Shown here piece by piece: positions 18,549 through 27,634 of a stretch of 64,000 nucleotides of DNA. Source of the stretch: Clostridiales bacterium (GTDB lineage Bacteria > Bacillota > Clostridia > Saccharofermentanales > Saccharofermentanaceae); NCBI GenBank assembly GCA_017510605.1, contig JAFWMQ010000005.1, forward strand, positions 168,928 through 232,927. Reading direction: 5' to 3'. The notes under the pieces are model-generated. The model was not told the DNA's origin. It saw nothing but the letters and a program-made list of their open reading frames with translations, and made no database searches. Numbering within the stretch: position 1 is the stretch's first letter; each line of letters begins with the position of its first letter. The translations under genes and the position numbers were made by a program.

Positions 18549-19706
18549 ATGGAAAACGGTTATACATTTTTTTACGTTGAGGCAAATGTTGTCTGCATAA
18601 TCATTTTCGCGATGCTGCTCATCAAAGATCTGGGCGGTGTTGGCAGACAGGCCAAACAGATGATCTTTGTCAACATAATCGCAGCCCATATCATGTATTT
18701 CGTAAGTGACATATGCTGGGTACTCATGTTGGGAAACATGATCCCTCATACCCGTTTGTCGGTTTCCGTCGTAAATATTTTTAATGCCATCCTGCTCAGT
18801 GCTATCACCGGGTTCTGGTTTGTATATGTTGAGCTGTCACAGGGTGAGAAGTACATTACGGTATTTAGGAACCGTATATTTGCTCTGATCCCCGCAATGT
18901 GCGAGACATTGATCATGCTGGTCGTGTTCGTGCTTTTCCCGGGCGTGGTCATCAACGGTGAACTGAAGCTTACAACGGCATATTATATTCTCTTCCTGGT
19001 GGTGCCCATAGGTTATATTATCGTCAGTGCTGTCAGGTCATTTATCAGGGCACTTCGAAAAGAAAACTATGCGGTCAGAACACCCTACCTCGTCTGTGCC
19101 CTCTATCCGGTCATCATATCTGTTGCCGGGATCTGTCAGGTTGTCTGGGTAAATGCTCCGATGTTCTGCTTCGGCTGCACGATCATAATGCTTTATGTCT
19201 ATATCATTTCTCTTAACGATCAGGTTTCTATTGATGAGCTCACGCGTCTGAACAACAGGACACAGCTTAAGAAATACATCGTCGGCGAGTCTTCAAAGCA
19301 GGGCAGCGAGAAGTTAAAGCGCTACATTCTTATGATCGATCTCAACAAGTTCAAGCAGATCAATGATCAGTATGGTCACGTTGAAGGAGATCAAGCACTT
19401 AAAAGGACAGCTGACGCTCTCAAAGTCGCCTGTGCAGATAACTCCGTGAAGACATTCATTGCTCGTTACGGCGGTGACGAATTCATCATAATAGCGAAAA
19501 CTGACAACGAAGATCTTGTCAAAGAACTATGCATCAGTATAAAGGACACCTTGATCCGTCTGAACGATGAAGCAGGCGCGGAATATGAACTCACTGCAAG
19601 CATCGGATATTCACATTACAGCGGCGATATTTTCGCGTTCCAGACAGCTTTGGCTAAAGCTGACGAAGCACTGTACGAAGATAAGAGAGCCAGAGCATCT
19701 GCATAA
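18549..19706 (+). CDS. Membrane-bound diguanylate cyclase (GGDEF)
   Basis: 385 residues. The N-terminal half has about seven hydrophobic helices (to about residue 220). The GGDEF domain follows from SIDELTRLNNRTQLKKYI to the end. The metal-binding DLNKFKQINDQYGHVEGD and the active-site RYGGDEF (near residue 315) are intact, so it should make cyclic di-GMP from two GTP. The RxxD inhibitory site normally just before the active loop is absent (KTFI there), so product inhibition by that route is not expected. No sensing motif is recognisable in the membrane part. Confidence 0.92.
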   Translation: MENGYTFFYVEANVVCIIIFAMLLIKDLGGVGRQAKQMIFVNIIAAHIMYFVSDICWVLMLGNMIPHTRLSVSVVNIFNAILLSAITGFWFVYVELSQGEKYITVFRNRIFALIPAMCETLIMLVVFVLFPGVVINGELKLTTAYYILFLVVPIGYIIVSAVRSFIRALRKENYAVRTPYLVCALYPVIISVAGICQVVWVNAPMFCFGCTIIMLYVYIISLNDQVSIDELTRLNNRTQLKKYIVGESSKQGSEKLKRYILMIDLNKFKQINDQYGHVEGDQALKRTADALKVACADNSVKTFIARYGGDEFIIIAKTDNEDLVKELCISIKDTLIRLNDEAGAEYELTASIGYSHYSGDIFAFQTALAKADEALYEDKRARASA

Positions 19707-19725
19707 AATTTCCCTGATATTTGCG

Positions 19726-19754
19726 TTGACCGAAGCGCGTTTTCCCATTAAGAT
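19726..19754 (+). promoter_or_regulatory. Promoter of the LacI-sensor GGDEF gene
   Basis: TTGACC (19726-19731), 17 bases, TAAGAT (19749-19754). The ATG at 19763 begins eight bases after the -10 box, so the transcript should be leaderless or nearly so, as for the preceding GGDEF gene. Confidence 0.6.
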
Positions 19755-19762
19755 TATTTTAT

Positions 19763-21598
19763 ATGAAAATCTGTGTGTTTATTGGAGACATGTACAGAGA
19801 CTATTCTCTGTCGATCATAAAGCGCTTCGATTACTATGCCAAAGAGAAGGGGCATGAGATCGATGTGTTTGCAACATGCTCCGTTACAACCAGCAATCCT
19901 CTTCACATCATTGGTTTTAAGAGTATCTTAGAGCTTCCTTCGATTCATGATTATGATGGTATCGTTCTGTGTTATGACACGCTCATTCACGAGGGCATGG
20001 CTAAGGATCTGGTAGAGGAGCTTCTCACAGATACCGAGGCTCCGCCGGTAGTCTGCATAAGGGCAGAGATCCCCGGTTTCTATAATGTCATTCCGGACAA
20101 CAGAGGTCTGATGCATGATATTGCCCAGTATGTACTCTCATTGTGCAAGACTGATGATATAGGATTTGTTACCGGTATGGATGAGCTTACCGACTCTCAC
20201 GAGAGACAGCTCGGTTTTGAAGATGCCATGCGCGAATCTGGGCACAAAGTATCGAAGGATAAGATCTTTCACGGTAATTACTGGATCACCCAGGGTCATG
20301 AGATGGCGGACTTTTTCGTCAAAGAAGACGGCACTCTGCCGGAGGCGATAATCTGCTCGAACGACTACGAGGCAATTGCCATCTGCAATGAACTCATCCA
20401 GCGGGGTTATTCGATTCCTCAGGACACAATGATAAGCGGCGTCGACAATGCCATCGAATCAAAGAATCACGTTCCGTCGATTACCACTATTGAGATGTCC
20501 ACCGTCGATTTCGTGGATTCCACAATGGATATTTTCGATGCGCTTCAGAGGGGTGAGGAACCTGACGACAATGTCTCGGTCTCGACCAAGATAATACTTC
20601 GTGAGAGTACGGGCAAGGAGACAAAAGACAGGGATGTTTACAGGGAACTCTGCGAACAGAATGTCGCTGCCTCTGTCGCTATGGATGACATGAGAGAGTT
20701 CGTTGTCATCAATGCTCTTTTTGAGGGAACGCTTACAAGGGAAGATGCAATAAAAGTGGCTCTCGATGAATTCAAAAAAGTAGAGAGCGTGAAGTCCATA
20801 TACTTCTGCAGATACAGGGAGAATGACAGAGCTCTGGTAGGTCATTTCGCTGACCGCGGCGAGAGCATCATCGAGGACATCTCTTTTTCAAATGACAAAC
20901 TTCTCCCGGATGGTTTTGAGAATGAGGACGGCAGACTGCATATCTTTTTCGCACTTGCATATAAAAACGAAGTATACGGTTATGCAGCGATAGCAGCTGA
21001 CACATCGTTCACTAAGTATATAAACTTCAAGATCGAATATCTCCTTACGCAGGTGGGACAGAACATTAATAAGCTGGAGCTTTACGAGAAGCTCTTCGGC
21101 ATCTCGGACGTTCTGAGCCTTTATATCAGGGATCCTCTTACAGGCACTTTGAACAGGCGCGGCTTCGAGCAGAAGATATCCAAGCTGTTCAATGAAGAAG
21201 GCGAGCCTTTCCAGGAACTTGCAGTCGCATCTATCGATATGGACGGACTGAAGCACATCAACGATAATTTCGGTCATAATGCCGGCGACGAGGCCATTAA
21301 GGAGATTGCAAACATTCTCGACAGCGCGCTGAAAGAGGGCGAGTTTGTAGCCAGAATGGGCGGCGATGAGTTTGTTGCGATCCTTATTCTTACCGAAGTC
21401 GGAAGAATCGGTAAGTTCATAAGAAATGTCAGGAGCAATATCAAGAAGATCAACCAGTCCGGCAAATATGAGTTTGAAATCGGGGCCAGCATCGGAACAT
21501 GCGAAATTTCCAAATGGCACAACGTTCCTGACTGCATGAACAAGGCTGATAAGGCAATGTATCTCGAGAAAAAAGCCAAGAATAAGAACAGGGATTAA
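19763..21598 (+). CDS. LacI-type ligand domain fused to a GGDEF diguanylate cyclase
   Basis: 611 residues, no signal peptide and no membrane helix. Residues 1-280 have the LacI/GalR periplasmic-binding-like sensor fold: ICVFIGDMYRDYSLSIIKRF, DYDGIVLCYDT, IGFVTGMDELTDSHERQLGFEDAM, AIICSNDYEAIAICNELIQRGYSIPQDTMISGVDNA. The DNA-binding helix-turn-helix normally ahead of it is missing. A middle region of about 150 residues, possibly GAF-like, leads to the GGDEF domain (DPLTGTLNRRGF, DMDGLKHINDNFGHNAGD, ARMGGDEF). No RxxD inhibitory site is seen. It should be a cytoplasmic enzyme whose cyclic di-GMP output depends on a small, perhaps sugar, ligand. Confidence 0.9.
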   Translation: MKICVFIGDMYRDYSLSIIKRFDYYAKEKGHEIDVFATCSVTTSNPLHIIGFKSILELPSIHDYDGIVLCYDTLIHEGMAKDLVEELLTDTEAPPVVCIRAEIPGFYNVIPDNRGLMHDIAQYVLSLCKTDDIGFVTGMDELTDSHERQLGFEDAMRESGHKVSKDKIFHGNYWITQGHEMADFFVKEDGTLPEAIICSNDYEAIAICNELIQRGYSIPQDTMISGVDNAIESKNHVPSITTIEMSTVDFVDSTMDIFDALQRGEEPDDNVSVSTKIILRESTGKETKDRDVYRELCEQNVAASVAMDDMREFVVINALFEGTLTREDAIKVALDEFKKVESVKSIYFCRYRENDRALVGHFADRGESIIEDISFSNDKLLPDGFENEDGRLHIFFALAYKNEVYGYAAIAADTSFTKYINFKIEYLLTQVGQNINKLELYEKLFGISDVLSLYIRDPLTGTLNRRGFEQKISKLFNEEGEPFQELAVASIDMDGLKHINDNFGHNAGDEAIKEIANILDSALKEGEFVARMGGDEFVAILILTEVGRIGKFIRNVRSNIKKINQSGKYEFEIGASIGTCEISKWHNVPDCMNKADKAMYLEKKAKNKNRD

Positions 21599-21614
21599 TT
21601 GACTTTTCTGTTTG

Positions 21615-22361
21615 TCAGAACGGGTTCACGGATCTTGCGTAATCCAGAAATTCCTGATCTTTCTCACTGATCTTGTTATCACCATTTATCCAGTTTTCCA
21701 CTGAATCGGCAAAGGTCCAGCGGCCGATGTCTCTTGACCAGACTGTCACCGCCCCGTGATCGATCGCAAACTTTGCGGCTTCTATCATCTCGTCGGTAGT
21801 CTCTCCATAAACGATCTTCGGCGGGTCCGGTTCCTTAAACAATGCAAAAGACCAATAATCTAAGTCAAAGAAACGTTCGAGTGAATAGTCATATTTCAGA
21901 AGCTCGAAATTTGGTTCAGCGTCAAATTCCGAACCATGATCGACAGCTATCTGCATTATCTCCACATTGTGATCGTGAAGTCCGTATTCCAGAAGCGACT
22001 GGTGATTGTTATCCTGGTAATAGATGAGTTCAGGATGTTTATCCAAAAGTTCACCAAGTCCGTCCATATCATCGGCTCTTATATATTCTTTCATGGTCCG
22101 GACATTTTTCATGCTGACAGTAACCTTCCTGCCGTCGTATGTATCGTATTGAGGGAACTCATTCATATAAATGAGCACACTGATAGCAATGACCGTGATT
22201 ACTGCGGGAATTGCTGCCAGCACCAGCAGGATAGTCGCCGGTATTTTCTTCTTTTTTATCATCAGAATGATGCCGATGATGAGTTCTATAAAAGCAATTG
22301 CATATATAAGTATTAAGACGATCACGAAGACCGCACCGAGAAACATTCCCGCAAAAGCCAT
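21615..22361 (-). CDS. Membrane-anchored protein with ankyrin-like repeats
   Basis: About 248 residues. Two hydrophobic helices (about residues 5-27 and 33-56) are followed by a soluble part of ankyrin type: DMDGLGELLDKHPELIYYQDNNHQSLLEYGLHDHNVEIMQIAVDHGS, then a weaker copy near EMIEAAKFAIDHGAV. This suggests protein binding next to the membrane. The ATG at 22361 has AGAAGGA upstream; a GTG 42 bases earlier lacks one and lies only about 12 bases from a TATAAT. Function unknown. Confidence 0.7.
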   Translation of the reverse strand: MAFAGMFLGAVFVIVLILIYAIAFIELIIGIILMIKKKKIPATILLVLAAIPAVITVIAISVLIYMNEFPQYDTYDGRKVTVSMKNVRTMKEYIRADDMDGLGELLDKHPELIYYQDNNHQSLLEYGLHDHNVEIMQIAVDHGSEFDAEPNFELLKYDYSLERFFDLDYWSFALFKEPDPPKIVYGETTDEMIEAAKFAIDHGAVTVWSRDIGRWTFADSVENWINGDNKISEKDQEFLDYARSVNPF

Positions 22362-22497
22362 AGATTCTGTCCTTCTTATCCCGTTTTTCAACAGGTTTTC
22401 CACTGCCGGAGATAATTATAGCACTTTGAATATTTCTATTGCTTTTACTTGCTTTTCTGATAAAATGCTCGAACCGAATAATATTAGAAGCAAAACT

Positions 22498-23874
22498 ATG
22501 ACAGAAATTAAGAACGACAGATCTTATATCAGGAAGCTTTTGAAGATCGCCATTCCGATGATGATACAGAACGGCATCTCAAACTTCGTAAACCTTCTCG
22601 ACAATCTCATGATCGGGAGGGTGGGTACAAATGCGCTCTCAGGTGTTGCGATCGCCAACCAGCTGATCTTCGTCTTCTATCTCGTTATCTTCGGCGCAAC
22701 TGCCGGAGTAGGTATCTTTACGGCCCAGTACAAGGGCAGCGGTGATGATGAGGGAATCCGCCATACGTTCCAGTTCAAGATGGGATTTAATACTGTCATT
22801 GCCGCGATCTGCGTAGTTATCCTCGCGTTGTTCTCGCGTTCACTTATCAATCTTTTCCTTTTGGGAGAAGGTGATCCTGCCGATGCGGCAGAGACGCTCG
22901 AGATCGGCGTTAAATACATGAACATTATCCTTATCAGCCTGATACCTATCGGTCTGACACAGGCATATGCGGGAACGTTAAGGGATCTCGGGGCTACGAA
23001 GGTTCCGATGTTCGCTTCGCTCTGCGCGATCTTTGTTAACCTGGTTGGCAATTATATTCTGATCTACGGACATTTAGGACTTCCTGCTCTCGGAGCATCC
23101 GGAGCGGCAATTGCAACTGTTATATCGAGATTTGTAGAGCTCGGAATACTGTCTGTATATACAGGCAGACATCCGGATCTCTTCCCGTTCATCAGAGGAG
23201 CATTTAAGGCGGTTAAGATCCCCGGAAAGCTGGCTTTGAAGTTTCTTTTGAAGGCACTGCCTCTCATGGCAAATGAGACTTTGTGGTCACTCGGCATGAC
23301 GACCATCAACCAGTGCTACTCTTACAGGAGCCTTGATGCTGTTGCAGCGCTTAACATCCAATCCACCATATGGAATCTTATGGCTGTGGCTTTTATTGCC
23401 ATGGGTGAAGCAGTCGGCATCATGATGGGACACATCCTGGGCGCAGGCGAACTCGATGAAGCCAGACAGAAGGCAAAAAAGATGCGCAGGGTAACGGTTT
23501 TCTGCGGCCTGATCTTCGGTATCTTACTGGCTGCAGCGGCACCGTTCTTCCCGCTGCTTTACAACACGTCAGATTATATCCGCAGTCTTGCAACCGGATT
23601 CATCCTTATCACTGCAGTGCTGATGCCTTTCTGCTCTTACACGCACGCCTCATATTTTATTATCAGGTCCGGCGGAAATGCATTTATAACGGTTATTTTC
23701 GACAGCGTCTACACATGGGTCATCGTGGTCCCTCTGGCTTTTTGTCTGAGCAGATTTACCAACATGAGCGTCACATGGATGCTCTCGATCGTTAACGGCA
23801 TGGAAGTCATAAAGTGCTTTATCGCTTATGCTTTCGTCAGATCGGGAATCTGGGTAAAGAACATCGTAAAATAA
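22498..23874 (+). CDS. MATE-family multidrug/sodium antiporter
   Basis: 458 residues with about twelve membrane helices. The family pattern is seen in IAIPMMIQNGISNFVNLLDNLMIGRVGTNALSGVAIANQL near the N-terminus, GATAGVGIFTAQYKGSGD near residue 65, and the second-half repeat beginning at KALPLMANETLWSLGMTTINQCY. Such proteins export drugs or metabolites in exchange for Na+ or H+; the substrate is unknown. A promoter (TTGCTT, then TAAAAT at 22461-22466) precedes it. The open frame reaches farther upstream but starts there would lie before the promoter. Confidence 0.92.
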   Translation: MTEIKNDRSYIRKLLKIAIPMMIQNGISNFVNLLDNLMIGRVGTNALSGVAIANQLIFVFYLVIFGATAGVGIFTAQYKGSGDDEGIRHTFQFKMGFNTVIAAICVVILALFSRSLINLFLLGEGDPADAAETLEIGVKYMNIILISLIPIGLTQAYAGTLRDLGATKVPMFASLCAIFVNLVGNYILIYGHLGLPALGASGAAIATVISRFVELGILSVYTGRHPDLFPFIRGAFKAVKIPGKLALKFLLKALPLMANETLWSLGMTTINQCYSYRSLDAVAALNIQSTIWNLMAVAFIAMGEAVGIMMGHILGAGELDEARQKAKKMRRVTVFCGLIFGILLAAAAPFFPLLYNTSDYIRSLATGFILITAVLMPFCSYTHASYFIIRSGGNAFITVIFDSVYTWVIVVPLAFCLSRFTNMSVTWMLSIVNGMEVIKCFIAYAFVRSGIWVKNIVK

Positions 23875-23894
23875 ATATTCTCCGGAAAAACCGC

Positions 23895-25550
23895 TTATGC
23901 TTTCACGATGTTTTGCGCTCTCGAAAGGGCGTCATCGATGTGAGCGCAGAAATTTTCTTCCCCGAGTGTTTTGTCGAACCCTGATTTCTGAATGACCTTC
24001 ATCGGCTGTTCATTAACGTGCGACATAATAAGCTGCACTCCTCTGTTCTTACAGTCTTCGTGAAGGAGTTCCAGATTGTGCATCGCTGTCGCATCGATCG
24101 CGCTGACGCTTCTCATACGGAGAACGAGAGCTTTTGTGTCTTCCTTAGGAGAGATCTGCAGGATCTTTCCGGCTGTCGCGAAAAACATAGGTCCTGTTAT
24201 CTCATAGACGATAGTATGCTCCGGAAGAACACGGAGATCGATGCTGTCAGGATCGTTCTCGGGGTCAACATCTTTCCATCCCTCGACCTGTGTAACTTCG
24301 CTCATCCTGTGCATGAACAGAACTGCGGCAAGAAGTACGCCGACTTCAATTGCTACAACAAGATCAAAGACTACCGTCAGGACAAACGTGATCAGGAGAA
24401 CAGTGATATCGCTCTTGGGTGAACTCTTTACCAGTTTTACGAATCTGCGCCAGCCACTCATGTTGTAAGCGACCTGGAAAAGGATCGCGGCTATGCAGGG
24501 CATAGGGATAAGTTTTGCAAACGGCATAAGGAATACGACGACAAGAAGCAATGTGACGGAATGCACCATGCCTGCGATTGGCGTGCGGCCGCCGTTCTTG
24601 ATGTTGGCAGCAGTCCTTGCTATTGCGCCTGTTGCGGGAATTCCTCCAAGGCAGGCAGATGCGATGTTGCCGACACCCTGCGCAACGAGCTCCATGTTAG
24701 GGCGGTGTTTTGAACCGATCATACTGTCTGCGACAACTGCGGAAAGAAGTGATTCGACGCCTGCGAGGAAAGCAATTGTAATGGCGTTCGTTAGCTGGCC
24801 GCGGATATTTTCGAACGAGAGCATTGATAAGCTGACGCTGACAGGAGGGAGTCCCGCCTGTATGTTCTCGAAGGATTTTCCGATGGTATTTACATCGAGA
24901 TGGAAGATCTCGACAATAGCCGCTGTTACTACAACGGCTATGAAAGATCCTGGGATCTTCTTGAAGATCATCGGCCAGACGATAAGTATCACAAGCGCGA
25001 TCGCGCCAATAAGAAGAGCCTGCCAATTGACAGTCGTTCCGTTATTTATCAGTGCCATGATCTTCTCGGAGGTCTCTATGGGTTTCTCACCGTTCTGATA
25101 AGAAATGCCCGTAAAATCCTTTATCTGGCCGATAAAAAGCGTGACTGCGATACCTGCGGTAAATCCGGTCGTGATCGGATCGGGGATATATTTCAGCAGG
25201 CTTCCGAAGCGGCAAAAGCCCATAACGATAAGGATGATTCCGGCCATTATGGTTGCGATAATAAGTCCCTGTGTTCCGTCCTTCATAACGATCCCTGCAA
25301 CGATCGTTGCAAAGGCAGCCGTAGGACCTGCGATCTGAACGCGGCTGCCGCCCAGGAATGAGACGATGAATCCCGCGACGATCGCTGTATAAATACCTGC
25401 CTCGGGACCGACACCGGAAGCGATGGCAAGTGCTATTGATAACGGTAATGCGATGATCGCTACGATAATTCCCGCAACGATATCTTTTATAAGCTGGGAA
25501 CCCGAATAGTTCTTAAGTACTGAGAAAAGCTTCGGCTTAAACTCTTTCAT
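23895..25550 (-). CDS. SulP-family anion transporter with STAS domain
   Basis: 551 residues. The membrane part shows the SulP pattern DIVAGIIVAIIALPLSIALAIASGVGPEAGIYTAIVAGFIVSFLGGSRVQIAGPTAAFATIVAGI, then about 10-12 helices to about residue 410. The C-terminal STAS domain follows (VYEITGPMFFATAGKI, LRMRSVSAIDATAMHNLELL). These proteins carry sulfate, bicarbonate or other anions; the substrate cannot be called. The ATG at 25550 has GAGG upstream. It is divergent from the GH127 gene. Confidence 0.92.
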   Translation of the reverse strand: MKEFKPKLFSVLKNYSGSQLIKDIVAGIIVAIIALPLSIALAIASGVGPEAGIYTAIVAGFIVSFLGGSRVQIAGPTAAFATIVAGIVMKDGTQGLIIATIMAGIILIVMGFCRFGSLLKYIPDPITTGFTAGIAVTLFIGQIKDFTGISYQNGEKPIETSEKIMALINNGTTVNWQALLIGAIALVILIVWPMIFKKIPGSFIAVVVTAAIVEIFHLDVNTIGKSFENIQAGLPPVSVSLSMLSFENIRGQLTNAITIAFLAGVESLLSAVVADSMIGSKHRPNMELVAQGVGNIASACLGGIPATGAIARTAANIKNGGRTPIAGMVHSVTLLLVVVFLMPFAKLIPMPCIAAILFQVAYNMSGWRRFVKLVKSSPKSDITVLLITFVLTVVFDLVVAIEVGVLLAAVLFMHRMSEVTQVEGWKDVDPENDPDSIDLRVLPEHTIVYEITGPMFFATAGKILQISPKEDTKALVLRMRSVSAIDATAMHNLELLHEDCKNRGVQLIMSHVNEQPMKVIQKSGFDKTLGEENFCAHIDDALSRAQNIVKA

Positions 25551-25686
25551 AATCATCCTCGATATTCTTTTTTGATCAAACCACAGAATTATAAGAATAG
25601 AGGACCTTGCTAACAATTAATAATATGCACGAAATGCTATAATTTTATCTATCTGAAATACAGCAGAATGGAACCATTAAAAACAT

Positions 25687-27585
25687 ATGAAAATTCAGAA
25701 ACAGATCCCGGAGACATCATATAAGGCATCAGGTTTTATCGGCAAATACCAGAGGCTCGTGACAGATACCGTTATCCCGTGGCAGGAGCAGATTCTGTGG
25801 GATAAGGCTCCGGATACGGAGAAAAGCCATGCGGTCGCAAATTTCATAAATGCTGGAAAAGCGCTGCGAGGAGAGGATCCCGGTGACGGTTTTTACGGCA
25901 TGGTATTCCAGGACAGCGATGTCGCGAAATGGATCGAATCAGCGTCGTTTTCTCTTATGAATTCACCTGATCCTGCCCTCGAAGAAGAACTCGACAGGGT
26001 GATAGGAATAATCGCTGAAGCGCAGGATAAGGACGGATATCTCAACACATATTTTACGGTCAAGGACCGTGATAAGCGTTGGACCAATCTTCACGAAGCA
26101 CATGAACTCTATGTTGCAGGACACTTTATCGAGGCGGCATGTGCACATTATGAGGCGACCGGCAAACGCACGCTTCTTGATGTCATGATCAGAAACGTGG
26201 AACACATAAGAGATCACTTTATTGTCCGGGGCAATCCGGGTGTTCCGGGCCATCCCGAGATCGAGCTTGCTCTGATGAAGCTATACAGACTTACCGGAGA
26301 TAAAAACGCTTTGGAATTGTGCAGTCATTTTATCAACGAACGCGGTCAGGATCCGGAGTTATTCATAAGGGAAGCGGATAACCGTACATGGAGCGTATGG
26401 AATTCCAATCCGAGAGATGAAGGTGACAGAGAGTACCGCCAGTGCGACAAACCTTTGCGTGAACTTGAGAAAGCAGTAGGTCACGCAGTCAGGGCCGTCT
26501 ATCTTTATACCGGAATGGCTGATCTTGCTTCCGAGACTGAAGATGAGGAACTGATGGCTTCATGCAGACGTGTGTGGAAGAACATCGTCCGGAGCAGGAT
26601 ATATGTTACGGGCGGCATAGGTTCGACAGTTCACGGGGAAGCATTTACAGCAGATTACGATCTTCCTCCGGACACTGCCTATGCAGAGACTTGTGCTTCC
26701 GTCGGACTGATGTTTTTTGCATCGCGCATGCTCGAAAATGAGATCTCAGGTGAATACGCTGATGTTATGGAAAGGGCGTTCTACAATACCGTTCTCGCCG
26801 GTATGGCATTGGACGGAAAGAGGTTCTTTTATGTAAATCCGTTAGAGGTCGATCCGGGCATCTCAGGTGTTATTCCCACCCACAAACACGATCTTCCCGT
26901 AAGACCGAAATGGTATCAGTGCGCATGCTGTCCGCCGAACGTCGCAAGGCTTATCGAATCGTTCGGAAAGTATGCTTACGGGGAGAATGAAGACACTTCG
27001 TTCTGTCACATGATCGCATCGGGAAAAGTTATTTTCGCAAACGGAATGGAGCTTACATGCGAGACGGAATATCCGCATGAAATGAATGTGAATTATTCCG
27101 TAAAAGGACAGGGAAAACTTGCTCTGCATGTGCCCGGATGGAGCAGGGATTTCAAGATCGTTAAGGATGGAAAACAGATAGATGCGGAGCTTAAGAACGG
27201 ATACATTTATCTGGACATTGACGGCAATTCCGTAATCAGTCTGGAGTTTGACGGGACACCTGCTTTTGTATATTCATCTGCCCGGATCCCAAGGACCGCA
27301 GGCATGGTTGCGCTGCGCAGAGGACCTCTCATTTACTGCTTTGAGGGAACGGATAATGGCAGTGTAAAGTCGCTTAAGATCGACAGGGATTCTAAGCCGG
27401 AGATATCTTCATATTCGGAGAACCTTGATGTGGACATGATATCAGTGAAAGCTTTCCGCGAGGCTGATTCAGATGAACTGTATCCGGACACACCTCCTGA
27501 ATTGATTCCTTGTGAGGCAACGGCTATCCCGTACTATACGTGGGGAAACCGCGGAGAGACAGAAATGCGTGTCTGGATGAGATAA
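25687..27585 (+). CDS. Beta-L-arabinofuranosidase, GH127
   Basis: 632 residues, matching the HypBA1 type that removes beta-L-arabinofuranose from plant hydroxyproline-rich glycoproteins. Family signs are GKYQRLVTDTVIPWQEQILWDKAPD at the N-terminus, HEAHELYVAGHFIEAACAHYEATG near residue 137, YVTGGIGSTVHGEAF near residue 307, and the catalytic/zinc cysteine cluster YQCACCPPNVARLIESFGKY near residue 415. There is no signal peptide, so it should act on imported oligosaccharides. TATAAT lies at about 25640; no clear ribosome-binding site precedes the ATG. No transporter for its substrate is adjacent. Confidence 0.94.
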   Translation: MKIQKQIPETSYKASGFIGKYQRLVTDTVIPWQEQILWDKAPDTEKSHAVANFINAGKALRGEDPGDGFYGMVFQDSDVAKWIESASFSLMNSPDPALEEELDRVIGIIAEAQDKDGYLNTYFTVKDRDKRWTNLHEAHELYVAGHFIEAACAHYEATGKRTLLDVMIRNVEHIRDHFIVRGNPGVPGHPEIELALMKLYRLTGDKNALELCSHFINERGQDPELFIREADNRTWSVWNSNPRDEGDREYRQCDKPLRELEKAVGHAVRAVYLYTGMADLASETEDEELMASCRRVWKNIVRSRIYVTGGIGSTVHGEAFTADYDLPPDTAYAETCASVGLMFFASRMLENEISGEYADVMERAFYNTVLAGMALDGKRFFYVNPLEVDPGISGVIPTHKHDLPVRPKWYQCACCPPNVARLIESFGKYAYGENEDTSFCHMIASGKVIFANGMELTCETEYPHEMNVNYSVKGQGKLALHVPGWSRDFKIVKDGKQIDAELKNGYIYLDIDGNSVISLEFDGTPAFVYSSARIPRTAGMVALRRGPLIYCFEGTDNGSVKSLKIDRDSKPEISSYSENLDVDMISVKAFREADSDELYPDTPPELIPCEATAIPYYTWGNRGETEMRVWMR

Positions 27586-27592
27586 AGTTTGG

Positions 27593-27598
27593 TATAGT
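27593..27598 (+). promoter_or_regulatory. Putative -10 box of the four-gene vWA/PurA-like cassette
   Basis: TATAGT lies between the GH127 stop and the ATG at 27635. The -35 region is poor. It is the only promoter-like site before the cassette, so the four genes probably form one transcript. Confidence 0.35.
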
Positions 27599-27634
27599 AA
27601 GGTAACAGTCAGTAACTAAGGGGATATCAAGGAA

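Noticed and set aside
20888..21520. 210-codon minus-strand frame
   Set aside because: Antisense to the GGDEF domain of the LacI-sensor protein.
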